DNA of 64,000 bases from JAXDAY01 sp034679345. Lineage in GTDB: Bacteria; Eisenbacteria; RBG-16-71-46; CAIMUX01; VGJL01. How positions within the stretch are numbered: position 1 is the stretch's first letter; each line of letters begins with the position of its first letter. The stretch lies in assembly GCA_034679345.1 (NCBI GenBank), contig JAXDAY010000018.1:1-64000 (forward strand). Reading direction: 5' to 3'. Shown here piece by piece: positions 25,237-33,313 of the stretch. The notes beneath the pieces were generated by a model, which was given only the letters and a program-made list of their open reading frames with translations, searched no databases and was not told the DNA's origin. A program made the position numbers and the translations under genes.

Positions 25237-25857
25237 ATGCCCGCCATGCCCGCAAGAACACGACGACGGTGCGCGTGGGCGCGCAGCGAACTCGCAGTCG
25301 CCTATCACGACCGCGAGTGGGGCGTTCCCGTCCACGACGATCGCCTGCTCCTCGAGTTCCTGATCCTCGAGGGCGCGCAGGCGGGTCTCAGCTGGGAGCT
25401 GATCCTGAAGCGCCGCGATGGCTACCGTAAGGCCTTCCGTTCGTTCGATCCCCGAGCGATCGCCCGCCTCGAGCCGGCAGCCGTCGGGAGGCTCATGAAC
25501 GACGAGCGAATCGTGCGCAACCGCCTGAAGATCGAGTCGGCAATCCGGAACGCCCGCGTCTTTCTCGAGATCCAACGAGAGAACGGAAGTTTCGACGCCT
25601 ACCTGTGGCGATTCGTCTCCGGCCGCCCGATCCAGAACCGATGGGGCGACCTCCGCGAGCTTCCGGCGAGCACAGCGGAGGCCGAAGCGCTGAGCCGCGA
25701 TCTGCGGCGGAGGGGAATGCGTTTCGTTGGGCCGACGATCTGCTATGCCTTCATGCAAGCCGTCGGCATGGTCAACGATCATACGACCGACTGTTTCCGC
25801 CACAAGGAGGTGAAGCGAATGGCGCAACGACCCGAACCGAAGGGGAGAGGCGTATGA
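25237..25857 (+). CDS. tag: DNA-3-methyladenine glycosylase I
   Basis: 206 residues. Removes 3-methyladenine from alkylated DNA. The family's zinc ligands are visible: Cys in RCAWA, His in AYHDREWGVP, and His/Cys in MVNDHTTDC near the end. Other signature segments are LEGAQAGLSWELILKRR and FVGPTICYAFMQAVG. A possible start nine bases downstream (second Met) cannot be excluded. The stop overlaps the ZIP transporter start by ATGA, so the two are cotranscribed although functionally unrelated. Other DNA-repair genes (adenine methylase, dinB) follow. Confidence 0.94.
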   Translation: MPAMPARTRRRCAWARSELAVAYHDREWGVPVHDDRLLLEFLILEGAQAGLSWELILKRRDGYRKAFRSFDPRAIARLEPAAVGRLMNDERIVRNRLKIESAIRNARVFLEIQRENGSFDAYLWRFVSGRPIQNRWGDLRELPASTAEAEALSRDLRRRGMRFVGPTICYAFMQAVGMVNDHTTDCFRHKEVKRMAQRPEPKGRGV

Positions 25858-26618
25858 CCCTCATCCAGATGGGGCTTCTGGCAAGCCTGCTCGCTGGCCT
25901 CGCGACGGGCGCCGGAGCCCTCCCCGCGGTGGTCTTGCCCAGGGTCTCCGAGCGGATCATGAACCCGATGCTCGGCGGGGCTGCGGGCGTGATGCTTGCG
26001 GCGACCTCCTTCTCTCTGATCGTGCCGGGGATCGAGGCCGGCGACGCCATCTGGCCGGGTCGCGGGATCTATGTCGTGATTCTGGGGATGGCCTTCGGGG
26101 CAGTCTTCCTGGATCGCCTGGACAAGTGGCTGCCCCACGAGCACTTCGCGCTCGGGCTGGAAGGCCCGTCGAGCCACCTGAAGCGCATCTGGCTCTTCAT
26201 CATCGCAATCACGATCCACAACTTCCCGGAAGGCCTTGCGGTCGGTGTCGGCTTTGGCGGGGGAGACATCGATGCCGGCACGAGCCTCGCGATTGGCATC
26301 GGCCTGCAGAACATGCCCGAGGGGCTCGCCGTGGCCCTGCCGCTGATCGGCCTGGGGTATCGTCGTTGGACCGCGGTGGGGATCGCCACCCTCACGGGGC
26401 TCGTTGAACCGGTCGGGGGGCTCTTTGGCGTGGCGGCGGTCAGCATCTTCAGCCCGGTGCTGCCCTTCGGGCTGGCCTTCGCCGCCGGCGCGATGCTCTT
26501 CGTGATCAGCGACGAGATCATTCCAGAAACGCACTCGAAGGGGCGCTCCCGCGCGGCGACCTTCGGGGTCATGATCGGATTTCTGATCATGATGGCCCTC
26601 GACAACATTTTCGGTTAG
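25854..26618 (+). CDS. ZIP-family divalent metal transporter (ZupT/GufA-like)
   Basis: 254 residues from ATG 25854 with GGGGAGAGG upstream; overlaps the tag stop by 4 bases. About eight hydrophobic helices. The metal-binding motifs HNFPEGLAVGVGFG (helix 4) and QNMPEGLAVALPL (helix 5) are intact, and the last helices contain EPVGGLFG and SDEIIPETH. Imports zinc, iron or related metals across the inner membrane. Metal specificity cannot be read from the sequence. Confidence 0.92.
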   Translation: MTLIQMGLLASLLAGLATGAGALPAVVLPRVSERIMNPMLGGAAGVMLAATSFSLIVPGIEAGDAIWPGRGIYVVILGMAFGAVFLDRLDKWLPHEHFALGLEGPSSHLKRIWLFIIAITIHNFPEGLAVGVGFGGGDIDAGTSLAIGIGLQNMPEGLAVALPLIGLGYRRWTAVGIATLTGLVEPVGGLFGVAAVSIFSPVLPFGLAFAAGAMLFVISDEIIPETHSKGRSRAATFGVMIGFLIMMALDNIFG

Positions 26619-26628
26619 GTATGGAAGG

Positions 26629-26946
26629 ATGGAAGCGAGGGAGATCTCGATCCGTGAGTGCGACGGCGGCAGTCTCCTACGCCTGCGGGTGAAACCCAAG
26701 GCGCAGGCCGACGCCGTGATCGGCGCGCACGGCGGGGCGCTCAAGCTGAGCGTCCGCGCCGCCCCCGAAAGGGGCAAGGCGAACGAGGCGGTCTGCGCCC
26801 TCGTCTCGAGGATCCTCGGCGTCGCGGGGGATCGGGTCACGATCTATTACGGCGAGGGCTCGCAGGACAAGACCGTGCGGGTCGAGGGCCTCGATCCGCT
26901 CGAGTGCCGGCGAAGGCTCGCCGCGACCCCCGCGGGAGAGAAGTGA
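26629..26946 (+). CDS. DUF167 (YggU-family) protein
   Basis: 105 residues. Core family pattern RVKPKAQADAVIGAHGGALK, then VRAAPERGKANEAVC, LVSRILGV and VTIYYGEGSQDKTVRVEGL. Cytoplasmic, role unknown. GGAAGG lies just before the ATG. Its TGA overlaps the GTG start of the adenine methyltransferase (GTGA). Confidence 0.9.
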   Translation: MEAREISIRECDGGSLLRLRVKPKAQADAVIGAHGGALKLSVRAAPERGKANEAVCALVSRILGVAGDRVTIYYGEGSQDKTVRVEGLDPLECRRRLAATPAGEK

Positions 26947-28055
26947 TCAAGTATATCGGATCGAAGCGGCTCCTCGTCCCGGCGATCCGGGCGGCGGCGC
27001 GGGAGCTGCCGGAGATCCGGACGGCGGTCGATCTCTTTTGCGGGACGACCCGGGTGGCTCGCGGGCTCAAGGAGTCCGGAATCCTCGTCCACGCGAACGA
27101 CACGGCGAGCTACAGCGAGGTCCTCTCCCGCTGCTACATCGAGACCGACGCGCGGCGCTGCGATCGCGCCTCTCTCGAGAAGGCAATCGATTGGCTCCAG
27201 CATCTCCCGCCGAAGCCCGGCTACTTCACCGAGACCTTCTGCGTGCGCTCACGCTATATCCATCCCAAGAACGGGGCGCGGATCGACGCGATCCGTGAGT
27301 CGATCGCCCGGGTGCGCGCGGACCGGTCGACCGAGGCGATCCTTCTGACAAGCCTCCTGGAGGCGGCCGACCGGGTCGACTCGACAACGGGTCTTCAGAT
27401 GGCCTATCTCAAGGAGTGGGCGCCGCGGGCTCACGAGGATCTAGAGCTGCGTCTGCCGGAGCTTCTGCCCGGCGGCGGATCGGCGAGCCGCGAGGATGCG
27501 AACGCCCTGGCGCGCCGGCTGGATCCCGTCGACCTGGCCTATGTCGATCCGCCGTACAACCAGCATTCCTTCTTCGCGAACTACCATGTCTGGGAGTCGC
27601 TCATCCGGGACGACCGGCCCGAGGTCTACGGGATCGCCTGCAAGCGGGTCGATTGCCGCGAGCGTCGAAGCGCGTTCAACTCGCGGAAGACCTTCCGCGA
27701 CGCCCTCGAGTCGCTCCTGGCGACGATCCGCAGCCGGTATCTCATCCTCTCGTGCAGCAGCGAGGGTTTCCTCGATCCGGCCGATGCGCCCGCGCTCCTC
27801 GAACGGTGGGGGGGCGTCGAGGGGATCGAGATCGACTTCAAGCGCTACGTCGGCGCCCAGATCGGGATCCACAACCCACGCGGGGAGAAGGTGGGACAGG
27901 TTTCCCACCTCCGCAACCGGGAGCACCTCTTCATCGCCGGGGGCGATCGGGAAGCGCTTCGGCGCGCGGCGGGCGCGGCGCATCGTGCCCTGGATTCGGC
28001 AAGCGCCGTTCCGGTCCGGGAGAGCAAGGCGAGGGGGCGCAGAGCTTTCGCTTGA
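26943..28055 (+). CDS. D12-class DNA N6-adenine methyltransferase, orphan
   Basis: 370 residues from GTG 26943, overlapping the DUF167 stop. Motif I region VDLFCGTTRV is at residues 29-38 and is preceded by IKYIGSKRLLVP, the Dam-like N-terminal SAM-site segment. The catalytic motif is Asp-Pro-Pro-Tyr at residues 202-205 (LAYVDPPYNQHSFFANY). These define an alpha/D12-type enzyme that methylates adenine N6 in DNA. No restriction endonuclease is adjacent, so it may be a regulatory or repair-strand-marking orphan. The target sequence cannot be inferred. Its TGA stop lies within the -35 of the dinB promoter. Confidence 0.9.
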   Translation: MIKYIGSKRLLVPAIRAAARELPEIRTAVDLFCGTTRVARGLKESGILVHANDTASYSEVLSRCYIETDARRCDRASLEKAIDWLQHLPPKPGYFTETFCVRSRYIHPKNGARIDAIRESIARVRADRSTEAILLTSLLEAADRVDSTTGLQMAYLKEWAPRAHEDLELRLPELLPGGGSASREDANALARRLDPVDLAYVDPPYNQHSFFANYHVWESLIRDDRPEVYGIACKRVDCRERRSAFNSRKTFRDALESLLATIRSRYLILSCSSEGFLDPADAPALLERWGGVEGIEIDFKRYVGAQIGIHNPRGEKVGQVSHLRNREHLFIAGGDREALRRAAGAAHRALDSASAVPVRESKARGRRAFA

Positions 28056-28079
28056 CAGCGAACAAACGTTCGGTATTCT
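28052..28079 (+). promoter_or_regulatory. SOS promoter of dinB with LexA box
   Basis: TTGACA at 28052-28057 and TATTCT at 28074-28079 with a 16-base spacer. The spacer contains GAACAAACGTTC (28060-28071), a GAAC-N4-GTTC site like that of lexA, followed by the same GGTA run into the -10. Transcription should start about 20 bases before the dinB ATG. Confidence 0.85.
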
Positions 28080-28106
28080 GGGATCGGACAGCCCGAGGAG
28101 GTTTCG

Positions 28107-29363
28107 ATGGTCCGACCCAAGCAGCCGAGTCCGTCGCCGCCCGCGCCATGGGACCCCGAACCGGCGATCCTGCACCTCGACATCGACGCCTTCTTCGCGT
28201 CGATCGAGCAGCTCCGCGACCCGCGCCTGCGCGGCCGGCCGGTGATCGTCGGCGCCGGAGTGATCGCCTCCTGCTCCTATGAGGCGCGGCGCTATGGATG
28301 CAAGGCGGGGATGCCGCTCTCCGAGGCGCGGCGCATCTGCCCCGGCGCGGTCTTCCTGGACGGGCACGCGCAGATCTACCGCTGTTTCGCCGAGAAGATC
28401 TTCGATCTCGCGGCGCGCTTCGCGCCCGACATGGAAACCTACCTGGATGAAGCCTATCTCGATCTGAGCGGAACCGAACGGATCCACGGCTCCTACGAGG
28501 ATGCGGGACGACGGCTTCGCGAGGAGATCCGCAAGGCGACGGGGCTCGCCGTCTCGGTCGGGATCGGGACGAACCGGATGATCGCCAAGATGGTGACGAA
28601 GACCGTCAAGCCCGACGGCCTCGGGCTCCTGTGGCCGGGCGGCGAGGAGGCGTTCGTGCGATCGCGGCCGTTGGAGGATCTGCCGGGCGTGGGGCACGCG
28701 GTCGGACCGGCGCTGCGGGATCTCAACGTCCGCACCGTGGCCGAGCTGCGCGAGCTGCCCGAGCGCGCCCTGCAGGGCCTCTTCGGCCGCGCGCTCGGCC
28801 ACGCGCTCTGGGAACGCGCGTGGGGGCGCGACACGCGAGTCGTCTGCGCGCGGGAGATCCCAGGCTCGATCCGGCGGGAGACATCGTTCCATCAGCCGAC
28901 GATCGACCGCAAGGAGCTCGCCGCCATGCTCCACTACCTCGCCAGCCGCGCCGGCAGGGAGATGCGCCGCCTCGGGCTCGCCTGCCGCACGGTGGGCGTG
29001 CACCTGCGCTACAGCGACGGCGAGTCGTGCCGCCGCTCCTCTTCCTTCCCGTGCCCGACGGGGGTCGACGCGCAGATCTATGCCCGCGCGCAGGTGCTCT
29101 TCGCGGGGCTCTTCACGCGGCGCATCGCCGTCCACAACCTGGGCGTGGAGATCTCGGGCTTCGGTCCGGCGCGAGGTCAGCAGCTGGACCTGCTCGTCGA
29201 CGATGGCGGCATGCGGCAGGCCGATCTCGAGGCGGGGCTCGACCGCGTCCGGGAACGCTTCGGGTTCGCTGTGATCCTGGGCGGACCGAGCCTCGATCTC
29301 TATGAGCGGTTGCCGCGCGACGCGCACGGCTACCGGCTGAGGACGCCGAGTCTCACGAAGTGA
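28107..29363 (+). CDS. dinB: Y-family DNA polymerase IV
   Basis: 418 residues, GAGGAGG before ATG 28107. Catalytic acids: Asp25 and Asp27 in ILHLDIDAFFASIEQL, and Asp114-Glu115 in YLDEAYLDLSG. Palm/finger residues CSYEARRYGCKAGMP and VSVGIGTNRMIAKM follow, then helix-hairpin-helix DLPGVGHAVGPAL, and the little-finger domain from about 245. All catalytic residues are present, so it is an active translesion polymerase and not an ImuB-type pseudo-polymerase. The conserved beta-clamp motif is not obvious; QQLDLLVD near residue 355 is a candidate. Under LexA control through the box upstream. Confidence 0.95.
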   Translation: MVRPKQPSPSPPAPWDPEPAILHLDIDAFFASIEQLRDPRLRGRPVIVGAGVIASCSYEARRYGCKAGMPLSEARRICPGAVFLDGHAQIYRCFAEKIFDLAARFAPDMETYLDEAYLDLSGTERIHGSYEDAGRRLREEIRKATGLAVSVGIGTNRMIAKMVTKTVKPDGLGLLWPGGEEAFVRSRPLEDLPGVGHAVGPALRDLNVRTVAELRELPERALQGLFGRALGHALWERAWGRDTRVVCAREIPGSIRRETSFHQPTIDRKELAAMLHYLASRAGREMRRLGLACRTVGVHLRYSDGESCRRSSSFPCPTGVDAQIYARAQVLFAGLFTRRIAVHNLGVEISGFGPARGQQLDLLVDDGGMRQADLEAGLDRVRERFGFAVILGGPSLDLYERLPRDAHGYRLRTPSLTK

Positions 29364-29380
29364 CAGCGGGCGGGCCGGGG

Positions 29381-29404
29381 GGGAGTCAGCGCAGCCCGAC
29401 TCCC
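29381..29404. terminator. Hairpin between convergent dinB and ABC ATPase genes
   Basis: A perfect 7-bp stem (29381-29387 with 29398-29404) and a 10-base loop in the 48-base gap. Weak but well placed. Confidence 0.4.
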
Positions 29405-29411
29405 TTCATCG

Positions 29412-30404
29412 TCAATCCGCGAGCCGACGTCCGGATGAATCGAAGCGATGGATCCGATCCGGAGGGATGCGGATCGCGACGGAGGCCTCGATGTGGGTTT
29501 GCGCCGGCACGAGGATGCGCAGGTCGAAGGAGTCGCATCGCAGATGCACGAGATGGTGGGAACCGAGAGGCTCGCGCGCCGCCGCCCGCATGCGCAGGGG
29601 CGCGCTTTCCTCGATTGATAGATCCTCCGGTCGGATCCCGACCCACGCGGCGGAATCCCCGAGGGCCGCGCCCTCGATCAGGTTCATCCGGGGACTTCCG
29701 ACGAACCCCGCCACGAAGAGGGTGGATGGGACGCGATAGATCGCGTCAGGGGATCCGACCTGCTCGATGCGGCCCGCGCTCATGACCGCCACTCGATCCG
29801 AAAGCGTCATCGCCTCGATCTGATCGTGCGTGACATAGACGACCGAGGTGCCGACCTGACGGAAGATCTCGCGCAGCTCCCCTCGCGCCAGATCGCGTAG
29901 CTGCGCATCGAGGTTCGAGAGAGGCTCGTCGAGCAGGAAGAGGCTCGGCGAGCGGACCAGGGCGCGCGCGAGGGCGACGCGTTGGCGCTCGCCGCCGGAG
30001 AGCTCGCGCGGCCAGCGATCGAGGAGCCGCGCGAGTCCGAAGCGCTCGGCCACCCTCGCGATCTGTCTCTCGCGCTCGGCCCCGGCCACGCCGCGGAGGC
30101 GCAGCGGCACGGAGATGTTCTCGCGCACCCTCATGTGGGGGTAGAGGGCGTAGCTCTGGAAGACCATTGCGACGTCGCGGTCCTTGGGGTCGAGGGTGGT
30201 GACCGCGCGTCCGCCGATGCGGATCTCCCCGCGGTCGCACCGCTCCAAGCCGGCGATCAAGCGCAGGAGGGTCGATTTCCCGCACCCGGAAGGGCCCAGG
30301 ATCGTCACGATCTCGCCATCCTCGACGCGAAGGTCGATCCCGTCGACGGCCGGCGTGCGGCCGTCGAAGCTCTTCGCGACACCGATCAGCTCCAGCGTGG
30401 CCAT
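29412..30404 (-). CDS. Sugar ABC importer ATPase (MalK/UgpC family)
   Basis: 330 residues; GAGGG 6 bases before ATG 30404. Walker A GPSGCGKST, Q loop VFQSYALYPHMRVREN, signature LSGGERQRVALARAL, Walker B LFLLDEPLSNLDAQLR, switch His in VTHDQIEAMTLSDRVAVM, and a C-terminal TOBE/OB region with the MalK-type VGIRPEDLSIEE. It powers the two permeases encoded just upstream. Last gene of the importer, 12 bases after the MalG-like permease. The C-terminal regulatory region is shorter than in MalK. Confidence 0.94.
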   Translation of the reverse strand: MATLELIGVAKSFDGRTPAVDGIDLRVEDGEIVTILGPSGCGKSTLLRLIAGLERCDRGEIRIGGRAVTTLDPKDRDVAMVFQSYALYPHMRVRENISVPLRLRGVAGAERERQIARVAERFGLARLLDRWPRELSGGERQRVALARALVRSPSLFLLDEPLSNLDAQLRDLARGELREIFRQVGTSVVYVTHDQIEAMTLSDRVAVMSAGRIEQVGSPDAIYRVPSTLFVAGFVGSPRMNLIEGAALGDSAAWVGIRPEDLSIEESAPLRMRAAAREPLGSHHLVHLRCDSFDLRILVPAQTHIEASVAIRIPPDRIHRFDSSGRRLAD

Positions 30405-30416
30405 CGCTATCCCTCG

Positions 30417-31238
30417 CTATCCTTTCACGGCCCCTGCCGTCAGCCCCGAGAGGATCCAGCGCTGCAGGGCGAGGACCGCGGCGACCACCGGGAGGGTCGT
30501 CAGGACGACGGCCGCCGAGATCTGGCCCCAGGGAATCTCATAGACCGTCGCGCCCGAGAGCATCGAGATCCCCACGGGGACGGTGCGCAGCGCATCTCGC
30601 TGGATCAAGGTCAGGGCGATCACGAACTCGTTCCAGGAGAAGATGAAGACGAGAATCCCCGTCGCGGCGAGGGCAGGGGCCGCAAGGGGGAGGACGACCC
30701 GGGCGAGCAAGCCCGAGGGCGTGAATCCGTCGATCCGCGCCGCCTCCTCGATCTCGACCGGCAGCTCCCGGAAGAACGCCGTCAGCGTCCAGATCGCGAA
30801 GGGGAGGTTCAGCGCCGCGTGGACCAGGATCAAGCCCAGATGGGAGTTCGTGAGTCCGAGTGCGCGGACCGCGGTGAACAGGGGGACGAGCAAGACCGCC
30901 GGCGGAAAGAGGGCGAAGAGGAGGAATCCGCGTTCGAGTCCGACCGCCCGGCCCCGACGCATCCGCGCCAGCCGGTGCGCCGCCGGCGCGGCGAGCAGAA
31001 GCACGAGCAGCGTCGATCCTGCGGCCACGACAAGGCTGTTCAGCAGGTAGAGGCCGAAGGGGCGCCGCTCGAAGATCTCCGTGTAGCTCTCGATGGACAG
31101 GGCGCGCGGCAGATAGCTTGGGGGGGCTCGAAAGACCTCATGCGCCGGTTTCAGGGAGGTCAGGACCGACCAGAGGAAGGGCCCCGCGCTCCAAGCGACA
31201 ATCAGGAGGATCAGGAGGATGAACGGCGCGCGTCTCAT
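30417..31238 (-). CDS. Sugar ABC importer permease, MalG/UgpE type
   Basis: 273 residues from ATG 31238, overlapping the preceding permease stop by ATGA. Six helices, starting with FILLILLIVAWSAGPFLWSV. The cytoplasmic EAA loop is EIEEAARIDGFTPSGLLARVVLPL, and FIFSWNEFVIALTL follows it, both typical of this family. Pairs with the MalF-type permease upstream. Confidence 0.93.
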   Translation of the reverse strand: MRRAPFILLILLIVAWSAGPFLWSVLTSLKPAHEVFRAPPSYLPRALSIESYTEIFERRPFGLYLLNSLVVAAGSTLLVLLLAAPAAHRLARMRRGRAVGLERGFLLFALFPPAVLLVPLFTAVRALGLTNSHLGLILVHAALNLPFAIWTLTAFFRELPVEIEEAARIDGFTPSGLLARVVLPLAAPALAATGILVFIFSWNEFVIALTLIQRDALRTVPVGISMLSGATVYEIPWGQISAAVVLTTLPVVAAVLALQRWILSGLTAGAVKG

Positions 31239-32044
31239 GCGGGCGCTCGTCCCCTGATCAGCCGGCCCATCGCCACGGAGATCGCGAACATCGCCACGGC
31301 GGTCGCCAGGGTGATGGCCGTCGCGTACCCCCGGTCGCCAAACAGGAAGTACTGCTCGTAAACGTAGACGGCGAGCGTCTTCGTCGCGTTCGCCGGCCCG
31401 CCGCCGGTCAGGACCCATACGAGATCGAAGATCCCGATCGCGTGAATCAGTCGAAAGGTGACGGCAACGGCGAGCGCCGGCCGCAAGAGCGGGAGGGTCA
31501 CCATGAAGAACCGTCGCGCAGGGCCCCCGCCGTCGATCGCCATGGCCTCGTCGAGATCGCGCGGAATCGTCTGGAGGGCGGCGAGGCTCAGGATCGCGAC
31601 GAAGGGCGTTGTCTTCCAGACGTCGGCGACGATAAGGCTCGCGAATGCCGTCGCGGGCAGTCCGAGCCAGGGGATCGGCTGGGATGCCAAGCCCAGCCGC
31701 ATCGGCAGATCGCTTGCGATCCCGAAGGTGTCGCTGAAGATCCAGCGCCAGGACATCGCCATCACGGCGCTCGGAAGCGCCCATGGGAGGATCGCTGTCG
31801 CACGGACGCCGCCGCGCAGGCGGAATCGCCGATGCAGGAGAAGGGCGATCGGCACGCCGAGCAGGAGCTCGAGGGCGACGCTCACGCCGGAGAAGAGAAG
31901 GGTGTTTGCGGCGATGCGACGGAGGTTCAAGTCCTCGCCCAGACGCGCGAGCGAGGAGACTCCTGATGGCACCGCCGCCGCCAGGGGAAGCGCGATGATC
32001 CCGATGAGCAGCAGAGCGGCGGGCAGGAGGGCTCGGTCCTTCAA
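31235..32044 (-). CDS. Sugar ABC importer permease, MalF/UgpA type
   Basis: 269 residues from TTG 32044, which overlaps the TGA of the binding-protein gene (TTGA) and has GGGGA 7 bases upstream; no in-frame ATG precedes the third helix, so TTG is the best start. Six helices; EAA loop DLDEAMAIDGGGPARRFFMVTLPLL, shown here in part. WVLTGGGPANATKTLAVYVY is the family's conserved periplasmic segment. Works with the MalG-type partner and the ATPase. Confidence 0.92.
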   Translation of the reverse strand: MKDRALLPAALLLIGIIALPLAAAVPSGVSSLARLGEDLNLRRIAANTLLFSGVSVALELLLGVPIALLLHRRFRLRGGVRATAILPWALPSAVMAMSWRWIFSDTFGIASDLPMRLGLASQPIPWLGLPATAFASLIVADVWKTTPFVAILSLAALQTIPRDLDEAMAIDGGGPARRFFMVTLPLLRPALAVAVTFRLIHAIGIFDLVWVLTGGGPANATKTLAVYVYEQYFLFGDRGYATAITLATAVAMFAISVAMGRLIRGRAPA

Positions 32045-33273
32045 CGAGAGGTCCCCAGGACGGAGCGGATTTCCTCGGCGGCCCGATCGAGCGCCTGCTC
32101 CGGCGTCTCGCGGCCGACGAGTGCCGAGCTCACGTGGACCTGGATGGCCGATGAGATCGCCGCGTATCTCGGGTGGACCGGCCGCGGGCGCGCGCGCAGG
32201 AGAGCTTCGAACAGCTCGGGATAATGCGGGTGGGATGCCACGATCTCGGAGTCGGAATAGAGCGAGCGCCGCGCGGGGATCGAGCCGTTCATGCGGTTCA
32301 AGATCTTCATGCCTTCCTCTCCGGTCGCAAACTCGATGAAACGCCAGGCGAGATCCGGATTGCGGCATCCCGCCGCGATCCCGAAGCCCCATCCTCCGAG
32401 CGTCGCGGCTGCTTCGCGACCCGGGAGGTGCACCATCGGAACGATTCCCACCTTGCCTCGGATGGGGGATCCGCTCTCTTGCGCCTTCGACCAGACATAG
32501 GGCCAGTTGCGAAGGAAGATGGCCCTTCCCTCCTGGAACGCGTAGCGCGATTCCTCCTCCTGGTAGGTGGCGACCGCCGGAGGCGCGATCGTCCCGACGG
32601 CTCCCGCCAACCATCGCAGCGCCGCGACAGCCTCCGGGGAGTCCAAGATCACGCGGCCGTTGGAATCGAGGACGTCTCCGCCATGCCCCCAGAGAACCTC
32701 GAGGAACGCACAGACGAGCCCCTCGTACTGGCGGCCCTGAAAGGCGAAGCCCCACAGCTCAGGGGGGGACTGATGCAGCCTGCACGCGGCGGAGAGCTCA
32801 TCGAAGGTCTCGGGAGGATTCTCCACGATGTCGCTGCGGTAGAAGAGCAAGCCGGCGTCCGAGCGCATCGGGACGCGATAGATCCGTTGCTGGTAGATCG
32901 AGCCCGCGATGTCGCCCGGCAGGAACTCCTCGCGGCGCTCCGGCGGGAAGCGATCGTCGAGCGGCATGAGCCACCCCTGGGCCGCGAACTTCGGCACCCA
33001 GATCACATCCATGAAGACGAGATCATAGGTGCGGTCTCCGGAGAGGAACGAGGTCGAGTAGAGCGCCTCGCGCGCGTCGGTCGCCGGCGGACCCTCGACG
33101 AGCTCGACTCTGACGCCGGGATGATCCTCCTCAAAGCGGCGGATGATCTCGGCCCAGCCGCCCCCATTGTCGGCTTGCTCGAGGAATCGAAGGACGTCGC
33201 GGTCCTGCCGTTCGCCGCAGCCTGCGGCTGCGATCGCCAGGGCGCACCCTGCCAGCGCGAGAAGTGTCTTCAC
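32041..33273 (-). CDS. Sugar ABC importer substrate-binding lipoprotein
   Basis: 410 residues from GTG 33273, 4 bases after GGGGAGG. Signal peptide with lipobox ALAIAAAGC, so it is lipid-anchored. The binding-protein pattern is clear: IIRRFEEDHPGVRVELVEG, YDLVFMDVIWVPKFAAQGWLMPLD, a hinge VPMRSDAGLLFYRSDIV, and NPDLAWRFIEFATGEEGM. It resembles trehalose/maltose-binding proteins (ThuE/LpqY group), but the ligand is not certain. First gene of the importer, 40 bases after glgB, which suggests a glucan or trehalose link. Confidence 0.9.
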   Translation of the reverse strand: MKTLLALAGCALAIAAAGCGERQDRDVLRFLEQADNGGGWAEIIRRFEEDHPGVRVELVEGPPATDAREALYSTSFLSGDRTYDLVFMDVIWVPKFAAQGWLMPLDDRFPPERREEFLPGDIAGSIYQQRIYRVPMRSDAGLLFYRSDIVENPPETFDELSAACRLHQSPPELWGFAFQGRQYEGLVCAFLEVLWGHGGDVLDSNGRVILDSPEAVAALRWLAGAVGTIAPPAVATYQEEESRYAFQEGRAIFLRNWPYVWSKAQESGSPIRGKVGIVPMVHLPGREAAATLGGWGFGIAAGCRNPDLAWRFIEFATGEEGMKILNRMNGSIPARRSLYSDSEIVASHPHYPELFEALLRARPRPVHPRYAAISSAIQVHVSSALVGRETPEQALDRAAEEIRSVLGTSR

Positions 33274-33313
33274 GATGCCTCCCCGGCCGGCACATGCGAG
33301 GCGATCGATGCGA

